Part shown: positions 52,067 to 61,483 of the stretch, in pieces
Numbering within the stretch: the first letter of the stretch is position 1
How the letters are laid out: each line of letters opens with the position of its first letter
Assembly: GCA_900542145.1 (NCBI GenBank)
Contig: UQMF01000005.1
Location: 62,001-126,000, forward strand
Length of the DNA stretch: 64,000 nucleotides
Direction: 5' to 3'
From: an uncultured Oscillospiraceae bacterium
Lineage (GTDB): Bacteria > Bacillota > Clostridia > Oscillospirales > Ruminococcaceae
Notes under the pieces: model-generated
The model's database searches: none
Told to the model about the DNA's origin: nothing
What the model saw: only the letters and a program-made list of their open reading frames with translations
Translations under genes and position numbers: made by a program

Positions 52067-52414
52067 ATGACCTATAAAAGCTCAGACTCTGGGGTGGAGT
52101 ATGTACGTCTGATGGCTGAAAACGGATTCATCAGAAAGAATATCATCAGCGATGGGGAAACCGTAGTCAGGTATCAGAAGCTTGAAAGCGAGGGCAGTCC
52201 GCTTCCGGAGGGCGTCTATCCGACGTCCGTCGAGGGAAGCCGCGAGTACTGCACGATAGAGGACGCAGTCCCGGATATGACGAGCGAGGAGATAGAGCGA
52301 CTTATCGCGCTGCGCCAGGCTAAGGACATTCACACAATAAGGAACTGGGTGGTATTCTTCGGCGTATTAGCTGTGATAGGCTTAGTAGGCGGCTTTATAG
52401 TAGCCCTCACATAG
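52067..52414 (+). CDS. Small C-terminally anchored membrane protein
   Basis: 115 residues. A soluble, charged N-terminal part (about 1-88) is followed by one membrane helix at the C-terminus (VVFFGVLAVIGLVGGFIVAL). No family recognised. I chose ATG 52067, six bases after AAGGAG; an in-frame ATG seven codons upstream includes that site within the coding sequence. It lies between alaS and the HIT gene. Confidence 0.65.
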   Translation: MTYKSSDSGVEYVRLMAENGFIRKNIISDGETVVRYQKLESEGSPLPEGVYPTSVEGSREYCTIEDAVPDMTSEEIERLIALRQAKDIHTIRNWVVFFGVLAVIGLVGGFIVALT

Positions 52415-52439
52415 CGAATCCGGACGCTGTAATTCCTAA

Positions 52440-52468
52440 TTGGCAAAGTAACCTTATCACAATAAACT
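52440..52468 (+). promoter_or_regulatory. Possible promoter of the HIT-to-HAD gene run
   Basis: TTGGCA (52440-52445), 17-base spacer, TAAACT (52463-52468). The -10 box is weak. Confidence 0.35.
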
Positions 52469-52495
52469 ATGTTATATATTCAGGAGGTAAAAACC

Positions 52496-52837
52496 ATGAA
52501 CGACTGCTTATTCTGCAAGATAATCGCCGGGGAGATCCCGTCCACTAAGGTGTTCGAGGACGACCAGATACTGGCATTTCGGGACATAAATCCGATGGCT
52601 CCCACACATATTCTCGTTATCCCGAAACAGCACATCGGAGGCGTTGACGAGATCACTCCTGAGAACAGCGCCGTTGTCGCTCACATTTTCGAGATGATAG
52701 CCGTTATCGCAAAGGAAGAGGGACTGACAGGCGGATACCGCGTTGTCAGCAACATCGGCGAGGACGGCGGACAGACGGTACGCCATCTGCACTTCCACAT
52801 TCTCGGCGGCAAGAAGCTGTCCGTTGATATGGCGTAA
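52496..52837 (+). CDS. HIT family nucleotide-binding protein
   Basis: 113 residues. N-terminal CLFCKIIAGEIPSTKVFED and the histidine triad RHLHFHILGG define the Hint branch. These proteins hydrolyse nucleoside phosphoramidates or bind purine nucleotides. ATG 52496 follows AGGAGG. The stop overlaps the holA ATG (TAATGG), so the two are coupled. Confidence 0.93.
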   Translation: MNDCLFCKIIAGEIPSTKVFEDDQILAFRDINPMAPTHILVIPKQHIGGVDEITPENSAVVAHIFEMIAVIAKEEGLTGGYRVVSNIGEDGGQTVRHLHFHILGGKKLSVDMA

Positions 52838-53901
52838 TGGCGAAGGGTCCAGTATTCAAGCTCACGCCGGAGAATACCCTCAAGGCGGAGCTGAAAGCAG
52901 GAAAGCTGCGGCAGGTGTACTACATCTATGGCGAGGAAACATTCCTTGCCAACATGTACGCCGACAGGATAATCAGCACCGCCGGCTGCGAGCAGTCCGA
53001 CGGAATGAACTTTCTCAAGCTGCGCGGCGCCCCGGATCCGCATTCCCTGTCGGATTTCACTGAGAGCTTACCTTTTTTTGCGGAGCACAAGTGCGTGAAG
53101 CTCATCGACCTCGACGCCGAGGCGATGGACAACGACAGCCACAAGGAGCTTCTCAGACTGATAGAGGAGCTTCCGGACACCACTGTGATGGTGATCTGCC
53201 AGACGGGCCTGGAAATCGACGACATGAAGCCGAAGGCAAAGACCAAGAAGCTTATCCAGACCGTGGAGAAGTGCGGAATGGTGTGCAAAATGCAGTTTCT
53301 GCCGGCGGCGATGACCGCCGCGATGGCGGCGAAGAAGGCACAGAAGAGCGGCTGCACGCTCTCACAGGAGAACGCGCTGTATCTGTCCGACCTTTGCGGC
53401 AGGAGCCTTACGCTGATACAGAACGAGGTTGACAAGCTTTGCGCCTGTCAGCAGTCCGGGGAGATTTCCCGGGAGCTTATCGACGCGCTCACGCCGAAAC
53501 TCCTGGACGCCAGCGCCTACGACCTTTCCGCGTGCATTCTCGCCGGGAGGACTGCGGACGCCCTGAAAATGATGGACGAGCTGTTCCAGCAGCGCGAGGA
53601 GCCTATACTAATGCTGTCGGCGCTTTCCGGCGCATTCGTGGACAACTACCGGGCGAAGCTCGCGATGAACGCCCGTAAGTCCGCACAGCAGGCGGCGGCG
53701 GATTTCGGCTATTTCGGCGGCAGGGCTTATTTCTTCGGGAAAACCTGCACCGCGGTGCGCAGTATCCCGGAGGAGAACCTCCGGCGCTGCCTTGAGGTGC
53801 TGTACCGCACGAATGTGCTGATGAATTCCTCAAAGCAGGACGAACGTATTCTGCTTGAGCGTGCCGTGACCGAACTTTCGGCTATAAATCGCAGGCGGTA
53901 A
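52837..53901 (+). CDS. holA: DNA polymerase III subunit delta
   Basis: 354 residues. The N-terminus KLRQVYYIYGEETFLANMYADRI, the Walker-like region and the C-terminal helical domain (LEVLYRTNVLMNSSKQDERILLERAVTEL) match HolA. It is part of the clamp loader that opens the beta sliding clamp. Its start is coupled to the HIT gene stop, and it is 3 bases before the RNase M5-like gene. Confidence 0.92.
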   Translation: MAKGPVFKLTPENTLKAELKAGKLRQVYYIYGEETFLANMYADRIISTAGCEQSDGMNFLKLRGAPDPHSLSDFTESLPFFAEHKCVKLIDLDAEAMDNDSHKELLRLIEELPDTTVMVICQTGLEIDDMKPKAKTKKLIQTVEKCGMVCKMQFLPAAMTAAMAAKKAQKSGCTLSQENALYLSDLCGRSLTLIQNEVDKLCACQQSGEISRELIDALTPKLLDASAYDLSACILAGRTADALKMMDELFQQREEPILMLSALSGAFVDNYRAKLAMNARKSAQQAAADFGYFGGRAYFFGKTCTAVRSIPEENLRRCLEVLYRTNVLMNSSKQDERILLERAVTELSAINRRR

Positions 53902-53904
53902 AGT

Positions 53905-54498
53905 ATGTTACGGATAAAACAAGCAATAATAGTGGAGGGCAGGTACGATAAGATACGGCTCTCCAATATTACAGACGCAGTGGTTATATGTACGAACGGC
54001 TTTTCCATCTACAAGGACAGGGAGAAGCAGGAACTTATTAAATCCCTGGCGGCAAAGACGGGGATAATCATTCTGACGGACAGCGACAGCGCCGGATTCC
54101 AGATACGGTCGTTCATACGCAGTATCGTGAAGCAGGGCGAGGTCCTTAATGCCGTCACCCCGGATATTCTCGGCAAGGAGCGGCGCAAGGCGCAGCCCTC
54201 AAAGCAGGGGAAGATCGGCGTGGAGGGAATCCCGGACGAGCTTATAGAGCAGGCGCTGATAAACGCCGGAGCCGTCCCTGAGGAATCCGCGGCGGACAGG
54301 GGAGAGCCGATAACCCGGGCTGACCTTATGGACTGCGGACTTATCGGCGGTGAAAACTGCACACAGCGGCGGCAGAGACTACAGAGGTACCTCGGGCTGC
54401 CGGAACTGCTTTCAGCAAAGCTGCTGCTGGAAGTCGTCAACAAAATGTATACACGCAGCGGATTTCTCGAAGCTGTCCGGAAGCTGGACAGCGAATAG
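53905..54498 (+). CDS. Ribonuclease M5-like Toprim protein (DUF4093)
   Basis: 197 residues. Toprim motifs: the acidic IVEGRYDK near the start and TDSDSAG at about residue 58. The C-terminal DUF4093 region (LLSAKLLLEVVNKM) follows. It resembles RNase M5, which matures 5S rRNA. Gene order HolA - M5-like fits Firmicutes. The start is ATG 3 bases after the holA stop. Confidence 0.85.
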   Translation: MLRIKQAIIVEGRYDKIRLSNITDAVVICTNGFSIYKDREKQELIKSLAAKTGIIILTDSDSAGFQIRSFIRSIVKQGEVLNAVTPDILGKERRKAQPSKQGKIGVEGIPDELIEQALINAGAVPEESAADRGEPITRADLMDCGLIGGENCTQRRQRLQRYLGLPELLSAKLLLEVVNKMYTRSGFLEAVRKLDSE

Positions 54499-54506
54499 GT
54501 GCATAT

Positions 54507-55937
54507 ATGGTATTTTCCAGCTTAACTTTTCTTTTTGCGTTTCTTCCGATAACGCTGATACTGTATTACCTCGTGCCAAAAAAGGCAAAGAACGTGGTGA
54601 TTCTCGTCAGCGGACTTCTGTTCTATGCCTGGGGCGAGCCGATTTACGTCCTTGTCATGATACTCTCGACGTTCATAGACTACACCGCCGGGCGGATCAT
54701 CGACAAATACGATGACCGTCCGAAAATCCGGACGGTTTGCCTGCTGGTGTCGCTGATAATGAACATAGGTCTGCTGGGTACGTTCAAGTATTTGGGATTC
54801 ATCATAGAGTCGCTGAATGCCTGGTTCGGGCTGGCTATACCGAATCCTAACCTTCCGCTGCCTATCGGCATCAGCTTCTTCACGTTCCAGTCGATGAGCT
54901 ACACCATCGATCTTTATCGCAGGAATATCAAGGTGCAGAAGAACGCGGCAAGCTTCATGGCATTCGTTACTCTGTTCCCCCAGATAGTCGCAGGACCTAT
55001 CGTAAGATACGAGGATATCCAGAATGAGATAGACGAGCGCACCATCACCGAAAAGATGGTCGGCGACGGCATTTCCCGTTTCATCGTGGGACTTGGCAAG
55101 AAAGTGCTCATCGCAAACAACATCGGTCTGCTGTGGACTGAGGTCAAGGCTCTGGACTACGGCAGCCTGTCGGCGGTCACAGCCTGGCTTGGAATACTGG
55201 CATTCACGTTCCAGATCTACTTCGATTTCAGCGGCTATTCCGACATGGCGATAGGTTTGGGCAAGATGATGGGATTCACATTCCCGGAGAACTTCAACTA
55301 CCCTTATATGAGCCACAGTGTGTCGGAATTCTGGCGGCGCTGGCACATCACTCTGGGCGACTGGTTCAAGAGTTACATCTACTTCCCACTTGGCGGCAGC
55401 CGCAGGGGACTTCCGCGCACGATAATCAATCTGCTGATCGTGTGGACGATAACCGGTATATGGCACGGCGCAAGCTGGAACTTTATGATGTGGGGTGCGT
55501 ATTTCGGAATACTCATCGTCATTGAGCGCCTGTTCCTCGGAAAGGTGCTTGAGAAGATACCGGCGTTTTTCAGCTGGCTTTACACTTTCGTGATGGTTAT
55601 ATTCGGCTGGGTGCTGTTCGACGCGGTGGCGCCGGGTACGGTGGATTTCGGCGATATGTTCAGCCAGGTTTGGACCTTCATCGCGGCGATGTTCGGCGGA
55701 AACGGCGTGTTCCTGGATAATACGGCGATGAACTACGTCGTGAACTACGGTATAATATTCGCGATATGCATTTTCGGCAGCTCCGACGTGCTCAAGACCG
55801 TCACGGAATATATCCGTAAAAAGGCTCCTGACTGGGTGCAGTATGGATTCCCGGTTGTGGACACAGTGATCATGCTGGCTTCGGTGGCGTATCTTTCAAC
55901 ATCGAACTACAATCCGTTCCTGTACTTTAACTTCTGA
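54507..55937 (+). CDS. MBOAT family O-acyltransferase (AlgI/DltB-like)
   Basis: 476 residues with about ten membrane helices. FWRRWHITLGDWFKSYIYFPLGG and GIWHGASWNFMMWG, the latter with the catalytic His, are the AlgI/PatA signatures. It would move an acyl group, usually acetyl, across the membrane for addition to a polysaccharide. The next gene is its DHHW partner, separated by 17 bases. The acceptor polymer is not known. Confidence 0.93.
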   Translation: MVFSSLTFLFAFLPITLILYYLVPKKAKNVVILVSGLLFYAWGEPIYVLVMILSTFIDYTAGRIIDKYDDRPKIRTVCLLVSLIMNIGLLGTFKYLGFIIESLNAWFGLAIPNPNLPLPIGISFFTFQSMSYTIDLYRRNIKVQKNAASFMAFVTLFPQIVAGPIVRYEDIQNEIDERTITEKMVGDGISRFIVGLGKKVLIANNIGLLWTEVKALDYGSLSAVTAWLGILAFTFQIYFDFSGYSDMAIGLGKMMGFTFPENFNYPYMSHSVSEFWRRWHITLGDWFKSYIYFPLGGSRRGLPRTIINLLIVWTITGIWHGASWNFMMWGAYFGILIVIERLFLGKVLEKIPAFFSWLYTFVMVIFGWVLFDAVAPGTVDFGDMFSQVWTFIAAMFGGNGVFLDNTAMNYVVNYGIIFAICIFGSSDVLKTVTEYIRKKAPDWVQYGFPVVDTVIMLASVAYLSTSNYNPFLYFNF

Positions 55938-55954
55938 CGAAAGGAGAACAGCAT

Positions 55955-57166
55955 ATGAATTTCAAGATGACCCCGGCAAAGCTGATGATAGCGCTGTTCA
56001 CAGTGGTCACTCTGGCGATACCGGTGACGACTGCAGTTCTCCCGAAGCAGGAGCGCAGCGAAAACGAGAACCGCTCCCTGGCGGATTTCCCGGATATAGT
56101 TAACCACAACAAGATGGACAAGGCTGAGAACCTCGGCGATGTAGTCGGTGCGATCAAGTGGGATTACATCACCGTGCGTGATGAGAACAGCTGGATGGAC
56201 GATTTCGAGAACTACTTTTCCGATCACCTCGCCGGCCGCGAGGAGTGGGTGAGAGTGCGCAACGAGATCGAAATGCTCGCCGGAAAGAAGGAGATCAACG
56301 GAGTCTACACCCTGGACGACCAGCTGATACAGGCATTCAAGGAGTACGACCCGGACACCGTGCAGAAATCCATCGACGCGATGAACGGATTCGCGGCGAA
56401 CCACCCGGATATGCAGGTGAGTCTTATGCTCGCCCCCACCGCGCAGGAGCTTTTCAGCAGTGAAATTCCGGCATACGCAGGGTACCTCAGCGAGAAGAGC
56501 TTCATTGACGAGTGCTACAAGAAGATGTCCGGTATATCCACGGTGGACTGCCTAAGCTTCCTTTCCGGGCACAAGAACGACTATGTGTTCTATCGCACCG
56601 ACCACCACTGGACCAGCCTCGGCGCATACTACGCGTACTGCGCGGCGGCAAAGACGCTGGGCTACAGCAGCTACGGACTGGACAGCTTCAACATCGAAAC
56701 GGCAAGCAGCAGTTTCCGGGGAACGCTTTATTCCAAGACGCTGGATAACTCCATCACTCCGGACAGCATTGACTACTACATGCTCGCTTCCGGTGAGCCG
56801 AAGGTGAAGATGACGGTCTTTGACGGAAGGAATGAAACGGCGTACGACAGTATGTACGTCCGCAGCTACCTTGACGTGAAGGATAAGTACTCCAGCTTCA
56901 CCGGCAGCAACTCGCCGCTGGTCACCATCGAAACGGACGTAGACAACGGCAAGAACCTGCTGCTGATAAAGGACAGCTACGCCCACAGCCTGGTGCCGTT
57001 CCTTTCCAAGCACTACAGCAAGATCACCATGGTGGACATGCGGTATATCAACACAGATCTGAACAACCTGATAGATCTAAGCGAGTATCAGCAGGCGATG
57101 TTCATGTTCAATGTGGTTTCGTTCAGCTCTGACCTGCATGTGAAGAAGGTCGCGCTGACCAAGTGA
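55955..57166 (+). CDS. DHHW-family acetyltransferase partner (AlgJ/AlgX-like)
   Basis: 403 residues. An N-terminal signal/anchor (KLMIALFTVVTLAIPVTTAV) is followed by an SGNH-type domain: RTDHHWTSLGAY supplies the DHH residues and LLIKDSYAHSL the nucleophile serine. It works outside the membrane with the MBOAT protein to acetylate an exported polymer. ATG follows AAAGGAGAA. It is followed 16 bases later by the SecA gene. Confidence 0.9.
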   Translation: MNFKMTPAKLMIALFTVVTLAIPVTTAVLPKQERSENENRSLADFPDIVNHNKMDKAENLGDVVGAIKWDYITVRDENSWMDDFENYFSDHLAGREEWVRVRNEIEMLAGKKEINGVYTLDDQLIQAFKEYDPDTVQKSIDAMNGFAANHPDMQVSLMLAPTAQELFSSEIPAYAGYLSEKSFIDECYKKMSGISTVDCLSFLSGHKNDYVFYRTDHHWTSLGAYYAYCAAAKTLGYSSYGLDSFNIETASSSFRGTLYSKTLDNSITPDSIDYYMLASGEPKVKMTVFDGRNETAYDSMYVRSYLDVKDKYSSFTGSNSPLVTIETDVDNGKNLLLIKDSYAHSLVPFLSKHYSKITMVDMRYINTDLNNLIDLSEYQQAMFMFNVVSFSSDLHVKKVALTK

Positions 57167-57182
57167 GATAAGGAGAACGCTT

Positions 57183-59468
57183 TTGGATACGAAGAATATT
57201 GCAGAGATACAGCGCCTGGCGGAGTCCGGCGGAGCGCAGGGGAACGGAGTGAACGAGGTGTTTTCCCGGGTGTACTGCGCCGTCAGGGAAACTCTCGGGA
57301 TCACTCCCTATGCGGAGCAGCTGGGCGCGGCGCTGGCGCTTTCCGGGCATAATATGGTCCAGATGCAGACAGGCGAGGGAAAGACTCTCTCCGCTGTGTT
57401 CGCAGCGTGCCACGAAGCGCTCTCCGGCGGTCAGGTGATGATACTGACTTTCAACGACTATCTTGCAAAGCGCGACTATGAGTGGATGAAGCCCGTCTAT
57501 GACAAGATGGGCGTATCCATCGGCTGCGTTACATCGGATACGCCCCGGGAACAGCGCCGGGATATTTACCGCAGCCAGGTGGTGTATCTCACCGCCCGGG
57601 AGGCAGGATTCGACTACCTGCGGGATTTTGTGTGCTATTCCACGGACGAGATGGTGTTCCCGGACAAGCTGAATTTCGCCATCGTGGACGAAGCCGACAG
57701 CATTATGATAGACGAAGCGCGTATTCCGCTGGTTATCGCCGGGGACATCGACGTGCAGGACGACGGCTCCACCGCCGATGTGTACGCAAAGGTCAGCGGA
57801 TTCACCGGGGAGGACTACGGAATCGACGAGGACAGCCGCAACGTCTATCTCACCGACGAGGGCGCGGACAAGGCGGAATCCCTCTTTGACTGCGATATTT
57901 ACGGCGAGGAGAGCACCGGGCTGCTGGCGAAGATATGCGCCTGCATAAAGGCGCGCGTAATGCTTGCCGAGGACAAGGACTACATAGTCAAGGACAACGG
58001 AATCCTCCTGGTGGACGAATTCACCGGCAGAGCCGCTCCGGGGCGCGTATTCCCCGGCGACCTCCAGGCGGCGGTCGAGGCGAAGCACGGACTGAAGATA
58101 ACCTCCCGTGGGCGGATCATGGGCAATATCGCGCTGCAGTACTTCCTGCGGCTGTTCCCGAAAATCGCCGGAATGACCGGCACCGCGGAGCAGTCCAGGG
58201 AGGAATTCGACACGATTTACGGACTGCCCACCGTCGTTATTCCGACACGGCTGACCTGTCAGCGCACGGACCACCCGATGGAGATATACTACAACGCGGA
58301 GGAAAAGCGTCGCGCAGTCATTTCCGCCATTAAGGAAGCCAACGCGATCAGTCGTCCGGTGCTGGTGGGCACGGAAAGCATCAGCGAATCCGAGAGCCTT
58401 GCGGCGGAGCTTGAGAAGCTGGGAATCTCCTGCGCGGTGCTCAACGCGAAAAATGACGAGGCGGAAGCGGAGATAATATCCCGTGCCGGAGAGCCGGGCG
58501 CGGTCACAATATCCACGAACATGGCAGGACGCGGCGTGGACATCAAGCTGGGCGGCGCAGACTGCCACGCAAAGTCAGAGGTGGAAGCCGCCGGGGGACT
58601 GCTGGTGCTTGCAACGGCAATGCGCGAAAGCTCCCGTATCACACAGCAGCTGCGCGGACGCGCCGGACGTCAGGGCGATGTGGGCGAGAGCCGATTCTTT
58701 ACGGCGCTGGACGATGAGATAATGACCAAGAACGACCTGCGCTCCCTTGCCGGCAGGCATTACCCCACGCAGCCGGTGAGCGGCGCAATCGAGGACAAGT
58801 CCCTGTTGAAGGAAGCGGAGCGAGTTCAGCGTATCAGCGAGGGCGGCGCCTTTGACGACCGCGTGAACCTGATGAAATACACCCTTATCGGCGAGAAGCA
58901 CCGCTCCATGACCTTTGAGAAGCGCACCGCGCTTCTGGAGGGAACCTACGACAGCGACCTCTGGCAGAAGCACGCTCCGGAACTTTACACCCAGGCGGCG
59001 GAGCGCTTCGGGGAATCCGCGCTCCAATCCAGGCAGAATATCGTCCTGGCGGCGCTGCTTAACGAGTTCTGGTGCGACTACCTGGATTACACCGCCTATC
59101 TCCGGGAGGGAATACATCTCACCCAGATAGCCGGACGCGACCCTGCGGAGGAATACAACATCGCCTGCGAGGAGTACTACAACAGCGCGGCGGAGAGCCT
59201 GCCGGAGCGCATGGCGGAGAAGCTGGAGGAGCTGATGGAATGCGGCTCCCTGGAGGATTACAAGCCGCTTATGCCCAGCCGGACCTACACCTACCTGCTC
59301 AACGACACCGGCGAGGAATTCAAGCGCAAGCCTATACTCATGAACATATTCTCCGACGAGCCGGAGGAAAAGCCGAAAAAGACCGAGGAGTACACCTCCG
59401 TTCCGGACGACCAGCCAGAGGAGAAGCCCAAAAAGGGATTTTTCGCAAAACTATTCGGAAAGAAGTAA
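57183..59468 (+). CDS. Accessory SecA ATPase (SecA2-type)
   Basis: 761 residues, somewhat shorter than housekeeping SecA. DEAD-type motor: Walker A MQTGEGKT (about 61-68), VDEADSIMIDEAR, QTGTAEQSR-like region (MTGTAEQSREEF) and NMAGRGVDI. The preprotein cross-linking and helical domains are present, but the C-terminal zinc finger is missing; instead there is a Glu/Lys-rich linker ending in KKGFFAKLFGKK. The start is TTG, 7 bases after AGGAG. It sits between the MBOAT/DHHW pair and mnmE. It may export an unusual cargo, possibly linked to the acetylation system (inference). Confidence 0.85.
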   Translation: MDTKNIAEIQRLAESGGAQGNGVNEVFSRVYCAVRETLGITPYAEQLGAALALSGHNMVQMQTGEGKTLSAVFAACHEALSGGQVMILTFNDYLAKRDYEWMKPVYDKMGVSIGCVTSDTPREQRRDIYRSQVVYLTAREAGFDYLRDFVCYSTDEMVFPDKLNFAIVDEADSIMIDEARIPLVIAGDIDVQDDGSTADVYAKVSGFTGEDYGIDEDSRNVYLTDEGADKAESLFDCDIYGEESTGLLAKICACIKARVMLAEDKDYIVKDNGILLVDEFTGRAAPGRVFPGDLQAAVEAKHGLKITSRGRIMGNIALQYFLRLFPKIAGMTGTAEQSREEFDTIYGLPTVVIPTRLTCQRTDHPMEIYYNAEEKRRAVISAIKEANAISRPVLVGTESISESESLAAELEKLGISCAVLNAKNDEAEAEIISRAGEPGAVTISTNMAGRGVDIKLGGADCHAKSEVEAAGGLLVLATAMRESSRITQQLRGRAGRQGDVGESRFFTALDDEIMTKNDLRSLAGRHYPTQPVSGAIEDKSLLKEAERVQRISEGGAFDDRVNLMKYTLIGEKHRSMTFEKRTALLEGTYDSDLWQKHAPELYTQAAERFGESALQSRQNIVLAALLNEFWCDYLDYTAYLREGIHLTQIAGRDPAEEYNIACEEYYNSAAESLPERMAEKLEELMECGSLEDYKPLMPSRTYTYLLNDTGEEFKRKPILMNIFSDEPEEKPKKTEEYTSVPDDQPEEKPKKGFFAKLFGKK

Positions 59469-59470
59469 TT

Positions 59471-60832
59471 ATGTCAACTGTATGTGCAATAGCAACGCCG
59501 CCGGCAGCCGGGGGCATTTCGGTGATAAGGATATCCGGCGAGAAGGCGGCTGAGATAGCCGGCCGGGTATTCCGCCCGGTATCCGGGAAAAGCGCGGAGG
59601 AACTTCCGGGCTACCGCGCCGCCTATGGGAAAATATACGACGGCGATGAACTGCTGGACGACGGAGTGCTGCTGATGTACCGTGCGCCGCACAGCTACAC
59701 CGGCGAGGACACCGCGGAGATATCCTGCCACGGCGGAATCTATGTCACGCGCCGGGTGCTTTCCGCCTGCGTCAAGGCAGGCGCCCGGCCGGCAGGTCCC
59801 GGTGAGTTCACTAAGCGTGCCCTGCTCAATGGAAAGCTGTCGCTGACCCAGGCGGAGGCAGTCGCAGATATAATCAGCGCCCAGGGCGGACAGTTCCTGA
59901 GCTGCGCAAACGGACAGCGCGACGGAGCGCTGTTCCGCCGCATGGAGGACTGCGCGGCAAAGATAATGGAGGTTTCAAGCCAGATATCAGCCTGGATAGA
60001 CTACCCGGACGACGACACTCCGGTGGTGACGCAGGAATGGCTGACCGAGAAGCTGTCCACGGTGCAGGATATGTTCCGGGAACTGCTTGCAGGATATGAC
60101 GCCGGGCGCATGCTCCGGGAGGGTATCTCCTGCGCGATAGTCGGCAAGCCCAACGCCGGTAAATCCACGCTGATGAACAGCCTTGCCGGGCAGCAGCGCA
60201 GCATAGTTTCGGATATCGAGGGAACCACCCGGGATATCGTGGAGGAAACTGTGTCCCTGGGGGATATAGTCCTGCGTATCGCGGACTGCGCCGGGATACG
60301 GGAAACCTCCGACCCCATCGAGAAGATAGGCGTGGACATCATGCTCAGGCGACTGGAGAGCGCGGACATAATCCTGGCAGTATTCGACGGCTCCCGGGAG
60401 CTTTCCGCCGAGGACGAGCGGCTGATGAAGCTGCTCTCCGGGAAGAATACCGTGGCGATAGTCAACAAATCCGACCTGCCGCAGAAGCTGGACTGCGCCG
60501 CGATAGAATCCGTCCTGGGGACTCCCGTGAAGCTGTCCGCAAAGCAGGATAATACTGCGGCGCTCCTTGAAAGAGCTGTCAGCGAGCGGCTTGATCTGGA
60601 TCGGCTGGACCCGGACGCCGGATTCATTGCCAACGAGCGTCAGCGCGACTGTATCATCAGGGCTTCGGAAGCTGTGGACGGCGCACTTTCAGCCGCAGAA
60701 CTCGGGGTAACTCCGGACGCGGTGGGCGTAATGCTGGAGCAGGCTCTTGACGCAGTTTACGAGCTTTCGGGAAAGCGTGCCGGGGACGAGGTCATAGACG
60801 AGGTATTCCGGCGCTTTTGTGTGGGGAAGTGA
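59471..60832 (+). CDS. mnmE: tRNA modification GTPase MnmE
   Basis: 453 residues. N-terminal folate-binding domain (ATPPAAGGISVIRISG), central G-domain inserted in helices (GKPNAGKST; DIEGTTRD; NKSD) and the C-terminal RFCVGK, with the catalytic Cys. With MnmG it makes the cmnm5 or related modification of uridine 34. I chose ATG 59471, two bases after the secA stop, over an upstream ATG within that gene. Confidence 0.95.
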   Translation: MSTVCAIATPPAAGGISVIRISGEKAAEIAGRVFRPVSGKSAEELPGYRAAYGKIYDGDELLDDGVLLMYRAPHSYTGEDTAEISCHGGIYVTRRVLSACVKAGARPAGPGEFTKRALLNGKLSLTQAEAVADIISAQGGQFLSCANGQRDGALFRRMEDCAAKIMEVSSQISAWIDYPDDDTPVVTQEWLTEKLSTVQDMFRELLAGYDAGRMLREGISCAIVGKPNAGKSTLMNSLAGQQRSIVSDIEGTTRDIVEETVSLGDIVLRIADCAGIRETSDPIEKIGVDIMLRRLESADIILAVFDGSRELSAEDERLMKLLSGKNTVAIVNKSDLPQKLDCAAIESVLGTPVKLSAKQDNTAALLERAVSERLDLDRLDPDAGFIANERQRDCIIRASEAVDGALSAAELGVTPDAVGVMLEQALDAVYELSGKRAGDEVIDEVFRRFCVGK

Positions 60833-60841
60833 GGTTGACGC

Positions 60842-61459
60842 ATGAATATACTTATAATAGGCTGCGGAAAGGTAGGCAGCGAGCTTGCCGCAATGCTGGA
60901 CAAGCGCGGACATGACGTTTCCGTCACCGACCGCCACGAGGAAAGCTTCGAGAAGCTTCCGGCGGATTTCGGCGGATTCACCACCCCGGGAGTTTCCATC
61001 GACCAGGAGGTGCTGAAAAAGGCGGGCATCGAAAGCTGCGACGCCGTATGCGCGGTGACTGCGGACGACGACCTGAATATCATGGCGGCGCAGCTGGCGG
61101 CGAAGCTTTACCATGTGCCGAGGGTTTTCGCACGGATATCCGATCCGGCAAAGTCAGATGTTTTCAAGGGATTCGGCATACACACCGTCTGCACCACCAC
61201 GCTGACCGCAGAGGCGGCTATGGCGGCGGTGGAGGACATCAGCGAGGAAACCAGCGTGTCAATACAGCACAATGTCGTGAGATTCGTCACGATGGACATG
61301 CCTGAGGAATTTGTGGGAATGCTTCCCGGGGATATAGAGCTTGAGGAAAACGAGAGCCTTTTCGCAATAATCCGCGAAAATGGAATGTTCCTGCTGTACA
61401 CCGGGCAGGCGATAACGCTGGACAGGACTGACCGCCTGGTATTCGCACGGCAGTCCTGA
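60842..61459 (+). CDS. TrkA/KtrA-type potassium channel regulator
   Basis: 205 residues. RCK-N domain with GCGKVGSELA and the NAD-binding acidic residue in VTDRHEES, followed by a TrkA-C domain from about residue 130 (LPGDIELEENESLFAIIRENG). It gates a K+ channel or transporter in response to nucleotide. The partner membrane protein is not in this window. It starts 9 bases after mnmE. Confidence 0.88.
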   Translation: MNILIIGCGKVGSELAAMLDKRGHDVSVTDRHEESFEKLPADFGGFTTPGVSIDQEVLKKAGIESCDAVCAVTADDDLNIMAAQLAAKLYHVPRVFARISDPAKSDVFKGFGIHTVCTTTLTAEAAMAAVEDISEETSVSIQHNVVRFVTMDMPEEFVGMLPGDIELEENESLFAIIRENGMFLLYTGQAITLDRTDRLVFARQS

Positions 61460-61483
61460 CGGCGGAATTAAGGAGAGATACAT

